Positions 1-9,469 of a stretch of DNA of 64,000 nucleotides are shown here, piece after piece. Source of the DNA: Bartonella sp. AR 15-3 (GTDB taxonomy: Bacteria > Pseudomonadota > Alphaproteobacteria > Rhizobiales > Rhizobiaceae); the NCBI RefSeq assembly GCF_002022445.1, contig NZ_MUYE01000001.1:1557501-1621500 (forward strand), written 5' to 3'. The position numbers and the translations under genes are program-made. Position 1 is the stretch's first letter. Every line of letters starts with the position of its first letter. The notes beneath the pieces are model-generated. The model had not been told where the DNA came from. It ran no database searches and was given only the letters and a program-made list of their open reading frames with translations.

Positions 1-60
1 AATATTACAATCATCGTCAACCAGTACAATCGTTTGGGTGACGGTTGGAGTATCCTTCAT
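1..60 (-). CDS. batR: Response regulator BatR/ChvI, N-terminal fragment cut by the window edge
   Basis: Only the first 20 codons lie in the window, read from the ATG at 60-58 towards the left edge. The peptide begins MKDTPTVTQTIVLVDDD, the start of a response-regulator receiver domain with its acidic pocket (VDDD). It closely resembles the start of BatR, the Bartonella member of the ChvI/BvrR family. In Bartonella the BatR/BatS two-component system is known to activate virB T4SS and bep genes, so its presence about 17 kb from a virB locus is relevant, although proximity need not mean anything. A purine-rich AGAGAGG lies about 10 bases upstream of the ATG. Identification rests on a very short stretch. 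Confidence 0.7.
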   Translation of the reverse strand, partial: MKDTPTVTQTIVLVDDDCNI

Positions 61-589
61 GGTTTCTTAAACCTCTCTCGCTGTAGAAGCAAACCCTTCA
101 TAATATATATAGGAGTTCACGTTTTATTTGCAAAACAAATATGGAACAAATTGTAGCAAAGACAAGAACCTTTTGTTTTTGTAGTAAAGATTATTTTCTT
201 TACAATTTTGTAACGCTTGTTTACGTATTAAGATCCCTTTTCTCGATATAAAATTTTATTAGGATGTTTTTTATCAAATTTTACTCTGTTTGTGCCTAAA
301 AAAAGCAGATAAAGTTTATTCAATTTTGTAAAAATAATAGTTTATAATAAGGTCAAAAAAAGAAACGTTTTTGAAAGCACATTTGATAAGTTTCAGCTTG
401 AGATAGAAAAAGTAGTATTCAGATTAAAAGATAGATGATCGTTGATTATTTGTAGAGTGTTATTTTTATTTACGGTGATAAATGAAAGATAATAATAAGA
501 ATTCTTTTACAAAAGTGTATCCTTATAAAAAAGTCAAATATTGGAAATTTTAACGCTTTTTATTGATAGAATTAAGATTACGAAAAAAC
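61..589. other. AT-rich intergenic region between batR and the copper chaperone gene
   Basis: About 530 bases with no convincing reading frame on either strand. The right part presumably holds the promoter of nothing but lies downstream of the copper chaperone gene; the left part must hold the batR promoter. In many Rhizobiales pckA is divergent from the chvI homologue; I see no remnant of it here. Confidence 0.5.
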
Positions 590-1123
590 TTATTTAGAAG
601 GAAATTTTGCTCCTATTGTTTTGACCAAAAAGTCAACTTCGATTATTCCTGCTTTCTCAAAAATTAATTTTGCATTAATTTTTTCATTTTGTTGAAATGG
701 TTGTGAAAGTCCTATAAACATAATGTGATTACCACCAGGTTTAAGGGTGATTTCACCATTCCCTGGAATTTCAATGCCATTTGGTATCTTTTTCATTTCC
801 ATGATATTATTAGTTACTGACATAGAATGAATTTCTGTTTCTTTTGCTTCATTTGTTGAAATAGCAATCAATCGGTCAGGAGTATCGCTGTGATTGATAA
901 TGTAAAGATAACCACTACCCACTTTTGTATTTTTAGGTTTTGTACGTGCCCAAGGATCAATGATTTCTAAATCACCGAGTTTGTATTGGTGGGCATTTAT
1001 AGTTGAGGGTAAAGCTATAAAAATAAAAACACATAAAAGAGTGATAATATTGTTTTTAATTGAGTATTTTACAGCGGTCTTATATACAAAGAAATCTTTT
1101 ATTTTTTTGGTAATAAGCGTCAT
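590..1123 (-). CDS. Periplasmic PCu(A)C-family copper chaperone
   Basis: A 177-residue protein with an N-terminal hydrophobic signal segment (about residues 25-44, ending NAH) followed by a PCuAC/DUF461 domain. The conserved metal-binding pattern is visible: an H-x-M (HSM, near residue 98), further methionines (MEM), and a late H-x-M (HIM, near residue 134). Family members carry Cu(I) in the periplasm to the CuA site of cytochrome c oxidase. The N-terminal extension before the hydrophobic segment is long and basic; a later start would shorten it. The gene stands alone between two long AT-rich gaps. Family assignment is firm; the exact electron-transport partner is inference. Confidence 0.85.
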   Translation of the reverse strand: MTLITKKIKDFFVYKTAVKYSIKNNIITLLCVFIFIALPSTINAHQYKLGDLEIIDPWARTKPKNTKVGSGYLYIINHSDTPDRLIAISTNEAKETEIHSMSVTNNIMEMKKIPNGIEIPGNGEITLKPGGNHIMFIGLSQPFQQNEKINAKLIFEKAGIIEVDFLVKTIGAKFPSK

Positions 1124-1858
1124 GATAGTTGATCCTCTTTTTTATCTTCATTTTATATAAATGCTTTACTTTATTTCAAGCAAGAACTTTGTTCAAAATA
1201 CAGGGGAGTATTGTTCACATTATATTGATTTGATTTATAAGAGAACGCAAAGTATATGCGTATTGGTTGGACAAGAAAAAAATTTAAAATAATCACAAGA
1301 AATCATGGAAATAAACGATTTACTTTTATGTTTTTGCAAATTTTAAAAATATACGAATTAAGGGATCATTATATTTTTAGGATACAATACTCATAGGAAT
1401 TTTAAATTTTTTAGTAATTATGTAATGAAGGAAAAGTTATTGAGGCTAAATTCACAGATAATGTCGTGATTAGGTATTTTAAAAAATGCCTTTAACAATA
1501 TAATCGAAGTAAAAAACACTTTATCTAAATATAGATTATTTTGTAGTCAAATATGCTTATATATAATATTTTGTGATGAGCTATTTTCATAAAAAATATT
1601 TACTTGATATTTTTCGTATGGCTATGAGATGTAAAACAGAACAACGAAAGCTAAAAACTGATTCTATTCTTTATAATTTTATTATGCAATTCATGATTTT
1701 TATAAGAATTGGAAGAAGAGTATATTATTCTACTTACTTTATGCTGTAAATGATGATTTTGAGATGAAGATATTAAGGGTAAATTTTTATTTTAGTGATG
1801 TTTCTCTCTTTATTCTCTTGTAGGGATAAAAAGATGTTCTTATATACCAAGAAACAAG
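1124..1858. other. Gene-poor AT-rich region upstream of dnaK
   Basis: Roughly 740 bases with dense stop codons in all frames and no recognisable gene fragment. Such long empty gaps are common in reduced Bartonella chromosomes. The right end leads into the dnaK promoter region. Confidence 0.5.
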
Positions 1859-1885
1859 CTTGTTATGATTCTCAATTTATTATTT
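1859..1885 (+). promoter_or_regulatory. Possible RpoH (heat-shock sigma) promoter of dnaK
   Basis: CTTG at 1859-1862 followed after 16 bases by ATTATTT at 1879-1885 loosely fits the alphaproteobacterial sigma-32 pattern CTTG-N17/18-CYTATNT. It lies 115 bases upstream of dnaK, which is normally heat-shock induced. The -10 match is imperfect and the spacer is one base short, so this is only a candidate. Confidence 0.3.
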
Positions 1886-1926
1886 GTTTAATTTAAAATT
1901 AATGTAAGGTATAGAATGTAATGAGG

Positions 1927-1980
1927 AGCTGTCAAAGAAAAATGCTTGATAAAGATTGCTTGATAAAGATTTAGACAGCT
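1927..1980 (+). repeat. dnaK leader: tandem 14-bp repeat inside a perfect 7-bp inverted repeat
   Basis: AGCTGTC (1927-1933) and GACAGCT (1974-1980) are perfect reverse complements. The loop contains two exact copies of TGCTTGATAAAGAT (1943-1956 and 1957-1970). The structure ends 20 bases before the dnaK ATG, just ahead of the GGAG ribosome-binding sequence, so it would form in the 5' untranslated RNA. Confidence 0.6.
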
Positions 1981-2000
1981 TGCTGAGTGGAGATTAAAAT

Positions 2001-3890
2001 ATGGCAAAAGTAATTGGTATTGATTTGGGGACGACTAACTCCTGTGTTTCTGTTATGGATGGCACAAATTCAAAGGTCATTGAAAACTCAGAAGGAGCGC
2101 GGACAACACCTTCAGTTGTTGCTTTCACTGATAGTGGAGAACGGCTTGTTGGGCAACCTGCTAAACGGCAAGCGGTTACAAATCCTGAAGGGACAGTTTT
2201 TGCAGTTAAGCGTTTGATTGGGCGTCGCTTTGATGATCCTATGGTTGAAAAAGATAAAGCGCTTGTACCTTATAAAATTGTTAAAGGTGACAATGGTGAC
2301 GCGTGGGTTGAGGAAGGAGGTAAAAAATATTCTCCATCACAAATTTCAGCAATGATTTTGCAAAAAATGAAAGAAACTGCAGAGTCTTATTTGGGTGAAA
2401 AGGTCGAGCAAGCTGTCATTACTGTTCCGGCTTACTTTAATGATGCACAGCGTCAAGCTACTAAAGATGCTGGCAAAATTGCTGGGCTTGAGGTTTTACG
2501 GATTATCAATGAGCCTACAGCAGCAGCTTTGGCTTATGGTTTAGATAAGAAAGATGGAAAAACGATAGCTGTTTATGATCTTGGTGGTGGTACATTTGAT
2601 ATTTCTGTTCTTGAAATTGGAGATGGTGTTTTTGAAGTTAAATCGACCAACGGAGATACGTTCTTAGGTGGTGAAGACTTTGATATGCGTCTAGTTAGCT
2701 ACTTTGCAGAGGAATTCAAGAAAGAGCAAGGGATTGATCTAAAAAATGATAAACTAGCGTTGCAGCGTTTGAAGGAAGCTGCAGAAAAAGCAAAGATTGA
2801 ACTTTCTTCTTCACAGCAAACTGAGGTCAATTTACCATTTATTACAGCTGATCAGTCTGGTCCTAAGCATTTGACAATGAAATTGACACGAGCCAAGTTT
2901 GAATCTTTAGTTGAAGATTTAGTACAGCGAACTATTGAGCCATGTAAAGCAGCGTTAAAAGATGCAGGATTGCGTGCCAACGAGATTGATGAAGTTGTTT
3001 TAGTGGGTGGTATGACTCGTATGCCTAAGATACAGGAAGTTGTACAAAACTTCTTTGGCAAAGATCCACATAAAGGTGTTAATCCTGATGAAGTTGTCGC
3101 TATGGGTGCTGCCATTCAAGGGGGAGTGTTACAAGGTGATGTAAAAGATGTATTGCTTCTGGATGTAACACCTTTGTCTTTAGGTATTGAAACGTTGGGT
3201 GGAGTATTTACACGTTTAATTGAACGTAATACCACTATTCCTACTAAAAAGTCGCAAACTTTTTCGACGGCTGATGATAATCAAAATGCTGTGACTATTC
3301 GTGTTTTTCAAGGTGAACGTGAAATGGCTAATGATAATAAGTTATTAGCTCAATTTGATCTCGTTGGTATTCCACCAGCACCACGTGGTGTTCCTCAGAT
3401 TGAGGTTACTTTTGATATTGATGCGAATGGTATTGTAAATGTTTCTGCTAAAGATAAGGGAACTGGTAAGGAGCATCAGATTCGTATTCAAGCATCGGGT
3501 GGTTTAAGTGATGCTGATATAGAAAAGATGGTTCAGGATGCAGAAGCACATGCTGCTGAAGATAAAAAACGTCGTGAAAATGTTGAAGCTAAAAATCAAG
3601 CGGAGTCTCTTATCCATTCAACTGAGAAATCATTAAATGAGTATGGTGATAAGTTATCAGCTGAAGATAAAAGTCAGATTGAAACAGCGATAGCTGATTT
3701 GAAGACAGCTCTTGAGAGTAATGACGCTGAAGAAGTCACGACAAAAATGCAAAAATTAGCAGAAGCTAGTATGAAGCTTGGGCAGGCTATGTATGAAGAT
3801 TCGTCAGCTAAGGCTAATACTGAAGCAGGTACGAAAAATGATGATGTTGTTGATGCTGATTTTGAAGAAATTAATGATAAGAAGAAATAG
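2001..3890 (+). CDS. dnaK: Chaperone DnaK (Hsp70)
   Basis: ATP-driven cytosolic chaperone of 629 residues, normal length for the family. The N-terminal phosphate-binding loop IDLGTTNS is at residues 6-13, the second phosphate motif DLGGGTFD near 191-200, and the conserved linker [14 protein letters not shown] near 383. The peptide-binding domain and lid follow, ending in the acidic tail [14 protein letters not shown]. It works with DnaJ, encoded 150 bases downstream, and GrpE, which is not in this window. The start has a GGAG ribosome-binding sequence 10 bases upstream. Heat-shock control is likely by analogy. Intact, no anomalies. Confidence 0.98.
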   Translation: MAKVIGIDLGTTNSCVSVMDGTNSKVIENSEGARTTPSVVAFTDSGERLVGQPAKRQAVTNPEGTVFAVKRLIGRRFDDPMVEKDKALVPYKIVKGDNGDAWVEEGGKKYSPSQISAMILQKMKETAESYLGEKVEQAVITVPAYFNDAQRQATKDAGKIAGLEVLRIINEPTAAALAYGLDKKDGKTIAVYDLGGGTFDISVLEIGDGVFEVKSTNGDTFLGGEDFDMRLVSYFAEEFKKEQGIDLKNDKLALQRLKEAAEKAKIELSSSQQTEVNLPFITADQSGPKHLTMKLTRAKFESLVEDLVQRTIEPCKAALKDAGLRANEIDEVVLVGGMTRMPKIQEVVQNFFGKDPHKGVNPDEVVAMGAAIQGGVLQGDVKDVLLLDVTPLSLGIETLGGVFTRLIERNTTIPTKKSQTFSTADDNQNAVTIRVFQGEREMANDNKLLAQFDLVGIPPAPRGVPQIEVTFDIDANGIVNVSAKDKGTGKEHQIRIQASGGLSDADIEKMVQDAEAHAAEDKKRRENVEAKNQAESLIHSTEKSLNEYGDKLSAEDKSQIETAIADLKTALESNDAEEVTTKMQKLAEASMKLGQAMYEDSSAKANTEAGTKNDDVVDADFEEINDKKK

Positions 3891-3919
3891 TTAAAGCAAG
3901 TGCATTCGTAAATTAATAA

Positions 3920-3957
3920 CCTGGCCTGTGAGATATAAGGCTGGGCTTTATTGTTTA
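3920..3957 (+). terminator. Stem-loop between dnaK and dnaJ
   Basis: CCTGGCCT (3920-3927) pairs with AGGCTGGG (3938-3945) over eight positions including two G-U pairs, with a 10-base loop, and is followed by a T-rich stretch CTTTATTGTTT. It is a plausible partial terminator that would lower dnaJ expression relative to dnaK. Confidence 0.6.
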
Positions 3958-4042
3958 GTTGCAGTTCTTTCTACGTTTTTCGAAAAACTAAATTAAAACA
4001 AGTGTTATCTGGAATGGATGACAAAAAATTTATCGGGAATAC

Positions 4043-5173
4043 ATGATGAAGGTTGATTATTATGAAATTCTTGGCGTAACCCGTGGATGTGATGATAAAA
4101 AGTTGAAATCTGCTTTTCGTAAACTAGCGATGCAATATCATCCGGATCGTAATGCAGGAGATAAAGAGGCGGAACGGAAATTTAAAGAAATTGGCGAAGC
4201 ATACGAGATTCTTAAAGATCCTCAAAAACGAGCTGCTTATGATCGATTTGGTCATGCAGCTTTTGAAAATAATAGTCGTGAAGGGTCTAATCCATTTAGT
4301 GGCGGTTTTGCTGATATTTTTGAGGATTTTTTTGGTGAAATTATGGGAGGTGGGCATCGTAAACGTAGCGATGGCCGTGAGCGTGGAGCTGATTTAAGTT
4401 ATAATATGGAAGTGACGTTGGAAGAGGCTTTCACGGGAAAAACTACGCAAATTAATATTCCAAGTTCGGTTGTTTGTGATGCTTGTGAAGGATTAGGTAC
4501 AAAAAAAGGTTCTAAACCAACAACTTGTGGGACTTGTCATGGAGCTGGGCGCGTACGTGCTGCACAAGGCTTTTTTTCTATTGAACGGACATGTCCAGTT
4601 TGTCATGGTCGTGGCGAAATTATTACGGATCCGTGTTTAAAGTGTCATGGGACAAGGAAAGTTGAAGAAAATCGTTCATTGCGTGTCAATATTCCAGCAG
4701 GTATTGAAGATGGTACGCGTATTCGTCTTTCTGGTGAAGGAGATGCAGGTATTGGCGGTGGTTCTGCAGGTGATCTTTATATTTTTCTTTCCATTAAAGC
4801 GCATGAATTTTTTCAGAGAGACGGTGCCGATCTTCATTGTCGTGTGCCTATTTCAATGGTTACAGCTGCTTTAGGAGGTGAATTTGAGGTTTCCGGCCTC
4901 GATGGTATTAAAGCACGAGTTAAAGTGCCTGAGGGTACACAAAACGGGCGTCAATTCCGCTTAAAAGGTAAGGGAATGCCCATGTTGCGTCAACAAGCGA
5001 AAGGTGATCTTTATATTCACATCACTATTGAAACACCACAAAAATTGACTCAAGAACAACGCACATTATTACAAGAATTTGATAAGCTTTCAAATCATGA
5101 AAATTCACCGCAATCACATGGTTTTTTTGCACGTATGAAGGAGTTTTTTGATAATATTGCTAATCAAAGTTAA
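4043..5173 (+). CDS. dnaJ: Chaperone DnaJ (Hsp40)
   Basis: Co-chaperone that stimulates DnaK ATPase and delivers unfolded proteins. The 376-residue protein shows a J domain with the HPD tripeptide near residue 33, a Gly/Phe-rich segment (about 80-105), four zinc motifs CxxCxGxG-type ([32 protein letters not shown]; roughly residues 146-207; the last is slightly off consensus), and the C-terminal substrate domain. Two adjacent ATGs (4043 and 4046) are possible starts; [11 protein letters not shown] from 4046 matches the usual N-terminus. It follows dnaK on the same strand. Confidence 0.97.
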   Translation: MMKVDYYEILGVTRGCDDKKLKSAFRKLAMQYHPDRNAGDKEAERKFKEIGEAYEILKDPQKRAAYDRFGHAAFENNSREGSNPFSGGFADIFEDFFGEIMGGGHRKRSDGRERGADLSYNMEVTLEEAFTGKTTQINIPSSVVCDACEGLGTKKGSKPTTCGTCHGAGRVRAAQGFFSIERTCPVCHGRGEIITDPCLKCHGTRKVEENRSLRVNIPAGIEDGTRIRLSGEGDAGIGGGSAGDLYIFLSIKAHEFFQRDGADLHCRVPISMVTAALGGEFEVSGLDGIKARVKVPEGTQNGRQFRLKGKGMPMLRQQAKGDLYIHITIETPQKLTQEQRTLLQEFDKLSNHENSPQSHGFFARMKEFFDNIANQS

Positions 5174-5253
5174 TAAATTGAGTGTAAGAGAAACTTAAAA
5201 AGCTAATCTATAATAACAATTCAAAATTATTAATTGTATATTTAAATTATTTG

Positions 5254-5278
5254 AAACAAGTTATGCTTGTTTGTTTTT
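5254..5278 (+). terminator. Rho-independent terminator after dnaJ
   Basis: AAACAAG (5254-5260) and CTTGTTT (5266-5272) form a perfect 7-bp stem with a 5-base loop, followed by GTTTTT. It lies about 80 bases past the dnaJ stop and closes the dnaK-dnaJ unit. Confidence 0.6.
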
Positions 5279-5401
5279 CATTATTATTTCGGGAGGATTT
5301 GATAAAAATTGATGATTTTCAATGGATTGAATAGCTAAAAATTGTTTTTATTTTTCCTAAATTCCATTAAGAAAAGTTAAAAATGATGTGGAGACTCTTG
5401 A

Positions 5402-6307
5402 ATGGATAATATCGAAAACAATAATGAAAAAATTCTTGAAAAACAGGCAGCATTTTTATCATCTGCTTTACCTTATATGCAAAAGTATGAAAATGAAACA
5501 ATTGTTGTGAAGTATGGTGGGCATGCTATGGGTGACCCTGCTTTAGGACAAGCTTTTGCTTGTGATATTGCTTTGTTGAAACAGTCCGGCATTAATCCTA
5601 TTGTTATTCATGGTGGGGGTCCTCAAATTGCTGAAATCTTAACTAAAATGGGGGTTGAATCACGATTTGAAGATGGTTTACGTGTAACCGATGAAAAGAT
5701 TATTGAAGTCGTTGAAATGGTTTTGGCAGGCTCAATAAATAAGAAAATTGTAGCTCTTATCAATGCTGAGGGTGAATGGGCGATTGGGCTTTGTGGCAAA
5801 GATGGTAATATGGTTTTTGCTGAAAAGTCTTATAAGACTATAATTGATCCTGTTTCAAAGATTGAACGTATTGTAGATTTGGGATTTGTTGGTGAACCTG
5901 TTGAAGTCGATCGAACATTGCTTGATCTTTTAGCGTGTTCTGAAATGATTCCGGTTATTGCTCCTGTTGCTCCAGGGCGAGATGGTAAAACTTATAATAT
6001 CAATGCTGATATTTTTGCTGGAGCAATTGCTGGCGCTGTAAAAGCAAAACGTCTTTTATTTTTAACTGATGTTTCGGGTGTTTTGGATAAAGAAAAAAAG
6101 CTCTTAAAGGAATTAACCATTCCTAAAGCTAAAAAACTTATCAAAGATGGAACAATTTCAGGTGGTATGATTCCAAAAGTGGAAACTTGTATTAAAGCTA
6201 TTCAAAAGGGTGTTGAGGGTGTAGTTATTTTGAATGGCAAAACGCCTCATTCTATTTTGCTTGAACTTTTTACTGAATATGGAGCGGGAACGCTCATTGC
6301 TTCATAA
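5402..6307 (+). CDS. argB: Acetylglutamate kinase
   Basis: Phosphorylates N-acetyl-L-glutamate in the second step of arginine synthesis. The 301-residue protein has the amino-acid-kinase glycine motifs KYGGHAMGD (near residue 38) and IHGGGPQI (near 69), and the downstream [10 protein letters not shown] segment binding the nucleotide. The long N-terminal helix with [18 protein letters not shown] is typical of alphaproteobacterial ArgB. Other arginine genes in the window (argD, argF) lie about 56 kb away. No upstream partner gene is adjacent; the 228-base gap before it carries the dnaJ terminator. Confidence 0.97.
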   Translation: MDNIENNNEKILEKQAAFLSSALPYMQKYENETIVVKYGGHAMGDPALGQAFACDIALLKQSGINPIVIHGGGPQIAEILTKMGVESRFEDGLRVTDEKIIEVVEMVLAGSINKKIVALINAEGEWAIGLCGKDGNMVFAEKSYKTIIDPVSKIERIVDLGFVGEPVEVDRTLLDLLACSEMIPVIAPVAPGRDGKTYNINADIFAGAIAGAVKAKRLLFLTDVSGVLDKEKKLLKELTIPKAKKLIKDGTISGGMIPKVETCIKAIQKGVEGVVILNGKTPHSILLELFTEYGAGTLIAS

Positions 6308-6329
6308 GTATATGGGATGAATTTGAAGG

Positions 6330-7253
6330 ATGGAGCCTTTTATAACTAGAATGAAACAATCGAGACATCTATTCAGTAAGCAGGAATTGGCATTGTTTTT
6401 TGCGACAGCGCTGTGGGGCATTACGTTTCTTATTATTCATATTGCAGTACGTTATAGTGGGCCTCTTTTTTTTGTAGGATTCCGTTTTATTGTTGCAACA
6501 CTTATAACTATGGTGATTTTTTGGCGATCTATGAAAGATATAACTGTTTATGAAATTTTTGCTGGAATGGCTATAGGTTTTGGAATATTTCTTGGCTATG
6601 CTTTTCAAACAGCAGGACTTCAAACTATTATTAGCAGTCAATCAGCTTTTATTACAGCAATATATATTCCGATAGTTCCGATTTTACAATGGGTTTTTTT
6701 AAGAAAGTTACCTCATCTAGGTAGTTGGATTGGTATTGTGTTCGCTTTTATTGGGCTTATACTAATTTCTGGACAAGATTTTAAAGGTATTCATTTTTCA
6801 AAAGGTGAAATTTTGACTTTGCTGGGAGCTTTGGCGATTGCTGGAGAAATTATACTGATCGGATTTTTTGCAAATAAGGTTGATAGCCGACGTATAACAA
6901 TTATACAGTTATTTTTTTGTAGCCTCTTTGCATTTTGCTTTATGCCTTTAATGGGTGAAAGTATTCCTGAGTTTTCGTGGGTTTGGTTTAATGTAGGCTT
7001 GGGGTTGGCACTAATGAGTGCGGTGATCCAATTGACTATGAATTGGGCGCAAAAATCCGTTTCACCTACTCGGGCAACAGTTATTTATGCTGGTGAGCCT
7101 GTATGGGCTGGTATTATTGGGCGTTTAGCTGGGGAGTATTTATCTCCTTCCGCTTTGTTGGGTGGTGTGTTTATTATAATAGGGATTGTAGTGGCTGAAT
7201 TACGACCTCCACAATGGCGTAAAAAAAATAAAAAGACTGAAAAAAGTAATTAA
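6330..7253 (+). CDS. EamA/DMT-family transporter
   Basis: A 307-residue integral membrane protein with about ten hydrophobic segments arranged as two EamA repeats (roughly residues 20-150 and 165-295), ending in a basic tail (RKKNKKTEKSN). Drug/metabolite transporters export amino acids, nucleosides or other metabolites; substrate cannot be told from sequence. It starts 22 bases after argB and may be co-transcribed with it. ATG at 6330 has its purine-rich GAAGG directly abutting, so an alternative start at 6351 (MKQSRHLF) is possible. It forms the left flank of the virB/bep cluster. Confidence 0.85.
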   Translation: MEPFITRMKQSRHLFSKQELALFFATALWGITFLIIHIAVRYSGPLFFVGFRFIVATLITMVIFWRSMKDITVYEIFAGMAIGFGIFLGYAFQTAGLQTIISSQSAFITAIYIPIVPILQWVFLRKLPHLGSWIGIVFAFIGLILISGQDFKGIHFSKGEILTLLGALAIAGEIILIGFFANKVDSRRITIIQLFFCSLFAFCFMPLMGESIPEFSWVWFNVGLGLALMSAVIQLTMNWAQKSVSPTRATVIYAGEPVWAGIIGRLAGEYLSPSALLGGVFIIIGIVVAELRPPQWRKKNKKTEKSN

Positions 7254-7431
7254 ATCTGTTTTTTTTTGTGATATTTAATTTTGCTGTGATTATTTTTAGT
7301 AGAAAACATCACGCTTAGGTTCTGTGCCGTTCGCACATGAGCGTAGTGTTAAACAACCTTCTCTATGGGTTAAGATAACATCAAAATATTTCTATCCATA
7401 TAGGCTCACATGAAGGAAGAATTTTTATATT

Positions 7432-9105
7432 TTAGTTTGCTACAATAAACTGTTTTTCAACACTAAAGGCTAGTTTTTGTATTTGTTGGGATACCTCTTT
7501 AGCTTCTTGAGCAACTTTGATGATTGTTGCTGCTTTATTTTCTGATATGCCAACACTTTTAGCTAATTGTTGATGATCACTTTCATGAATGTTTTTACGC
7601 TCGCTTGGTGAAAGACGAGTATTGAGTGCATGCATAAATTCATCCAGTTCTCTGGCAATAGAAGAAGATAACTTTTCCTCTGATAACAATTCCTTTCGCT
7701 TTTCTTCTGATAAGTTAAGAATATTTTGCAATGTTGGGCTGGGTAGTTTTACCGTTGTTTGAAGGCGTTTTTGTTCTGATTTGTACTGTTGGATTATTGT
7801 TGCCTTAACATTTTTTATAATAGATGCATAAGTGTCAATCGAGTTAGCGAGTTTGATAGCATGATCTTCAGCTTTTTTACGCGCTGGGCTTTTCATACCC
7901 AATATTTCAAAGCCTGCAAGATTAGCAACAGAGTTGGGAGAAGATATAATTTGTGAGGAAAGCTGTTTGCTTAGCCTTTGATTATTATTAATTACCTTTA
8001 TCTGTTGATTTAATGTTTTAGCGCTAGCATATACAAGTTTTGATAAATGTTTGATTTCTTTTTTTTTGTTTTGAATGTCAGTATTGTTTTGAATTTTTTT
8101 TAATATTTGTTTTGATGTCAAAGGAGCTAATATTTCTTTTGGAATTAAAACATTTTCTTTATTTTGAGTGGTTGGAATTTTCAGGGTACATTCATTATTA
8201 AGATTTAATGTTTTTAATTGTTCTGGTGTGAGATGATCTTTGCTACAGATCGTATAAGTATTTTCTGTTTTGATTATAATACTATTTGGGCTTGCACCTT
8301 TATAAATTCCTGTATAGGTTACACCTTTATCCGCTGCTACAATAATACAATCATTAATATCTTCTTGATCAATATTTTGTATATTGCTTATGAATTCCTT
8401 TAAAATAGCTGTTTTGTGAGGGTCGGAGATATCATCAAAAAGCTTTTTCATCGGTTCTAGATTGCCATCTTGTGCTGCTGCAATACTGACCTCAGACATA
8501 CGCTCTTTTGTTACAACTGAAAAGTCAAGATTATAATTTGCAGCTTGAGCAAGTTTTTCGCAAAATAGCCGTTGTGTACGTCCATTGCCTTCTCTAAAAG
8601 GATGCGTGTAGTTGAGAGAAGAAAATATTTCGGCTATATGATGAATAAACTCTTGGCGTGGTAAGTTTTGTAAATTATCCTTTTCGATGAGCATTCTATC
8701 TATATTTTTCAAACCATCTTGCACTTTATTACCGGTTGCAAAAACAATAGGTTTGTCTGTTTTCCAATTTGATCTCATCATTTCTGGCATAACAGCAAGT
8801 GTACCATCTTTAAATGGAAAAGGGATATCACGAGTACAACCAGCCCATTCAAACGAGCTTTCAAATAAGCGTTTATGAAGATATTTTAAATAGGAAGAGT
8901 CAAACTTCTTTGGCAGTGCTTCTTGACGCAAATTAATGGCTGCTTTTGCTGAATCATGTGCACATTTATCCATAAATTCTTGATGATTTATGATTCCATA
9001 TTTATTCTTTAATGTAAGACTATTGGGATAGTTATAATTATTAGGTGAAGGCAAACTAGATGCTGATTCTGTCATTATTGCTTCGTTTGAGAGTGTTTGT
9101 TTCAT
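7432..9105 (-). CDS. Bep-type T4SS effector: FIC-OB-BID protein
   Basis: The 557-residue protein has the classic Bartonella effector layout. The FIC domain (about 1-230) carries the complete catalytic motif HPFREGNGRTQR at residues 168-179, matching HxFx(D/E)GNGRxxR, so AMP transfer is expected; the flap segment RDIPFPFKDG is also seen. An OB-fold-like linker (about 240-325) and a C-terminal BID secretion domain (about 330-557, helical, basic) follow. BID domains with a positively charged tail are the export signal for VirB/VirD4 systems. I chose ATG 9105 (MKQTLSNEA) rather than an upstream in-frame start, because a GAGAAA ribosome-binding sequence precedes it. It follows the truncated virB11 by 25 bases and is probably read from the virB operon. 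The architecture is BepA-like; I do not assign a Bep number. No small antitoxin gene lies upstream. Confidence 0.92.
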   Translation of the reverse strand: MKQTLSNEAIMTESASSLPSPNNYNYPNSLTLKNKYGIINHQEFMDKCAHDSAKAAINLRQEALPKKFDSSYLKYLHKRLFESSFEWAGCTRDIPFPFKDGTLAVMPEMMRSNWKTDKPIVFATGNKVQDGLKNIDRMLIEKDNLQNLPRQEFIHHIAEIFSSLNYTHPFREGNGRTQRLFCEKLAQAANYNLDFSVVTKERMSEVSIAAAQDGNLEPMKKLFDDISDPHKTAILKEFISNIQNIDQEDINDCIIVAADKGVTYTGIYKGASPNSIIIKTENTYTICSKDHLTPEQLKTLNLNNECTLKIPTTQNKENVLIPKEILAPLTSKQILKKIQNNTDIQNKKKEIKHLSKLVYASAKTLNQQIKVINNNQRLSKQLSSQIISSPNSVANLAGFEILGMKSPARKKAEDHAIKLANSIDTYASIIKNVKATIIQQYKSEQKRLQTTVKLPSPTLQNILNLSEEKRKELLSEEKLSSSIARELDEFMHALNTRLSPSERKNIHESDHQQLAKSVGISENKAATIIKVAQEAKEVSQQIQKLAFSVEKQFIVAN

Positions 9106-9130
9106 AATGATTTTCTCATAATGTAGTTTT

Positions 9131-9469
9131 TTATATATAGTGTTCAATCAGTGTTTCTACAACTGGAGGAATGACGATTTGAATACGCTCATTATTTGGC
9201 AAGGTAGCTGATAGTATTGGATTTTTATCGGAAATACTTTGCTTAGAATAAGCAGCGATCACTTTAGCCATCCCCATAAGTTCATTAAAAGAGAGCTCTG
9301 GTACTTCTATTGTTTTCCATCCTGTAATTCCTTCAATCATGACCTGATAAGGACGGTTAATAACGATTTCGAAAAGATTTTCATCTTTGAGAAAGTTATG
9401 AATTGGTTTGAGCTTTGTTAAAACGATGGCAGTAGTTTCATCATTTACATTTTGGCAGTTTTGTTTCAT
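9131..9469 (-). pseudogene. virB11: virB11, truncated to its N-terminal 112 codons
   Basis: The peptide matches the N-terminal domain of the VirB11 traffic ATPase (NxPxxVMIEGxxGWxTIEVPELSFNELMGMAK... NERIQIVIPPVVE) and then ends in an unrelated seven residues (TLIEHYI) and a stop. Full VirB11 is about 340 residues; the Walker A and B motifs, Asp and His boxes are all missing, so no ATPase activity is possible. The ATG overlaps the virB10 stop as ATGA, the normal operon junction, so the break is at the 3' side. Downstream lies the bep gene, 25 bases on. This looks like the end point of a duplicated or rearranged virB2-virB10 segment. Confidence 0.88.

Noticed and set aside
960-1160. 66-codon frame antisense to the copper chaperone gene start
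   Set aside because: Hydrophobic by virtue of the antisense of a signal sequence; no independent evidence.
7254-7431. Possible attachment-site repeat at the left border of the virB/bep block matching the right border
   Set aside because: I looked for a shared direct repeat between 7254-7431 and 17389-18283 and for a tRNA or integrase; none seen, so no classical integrative element is called.
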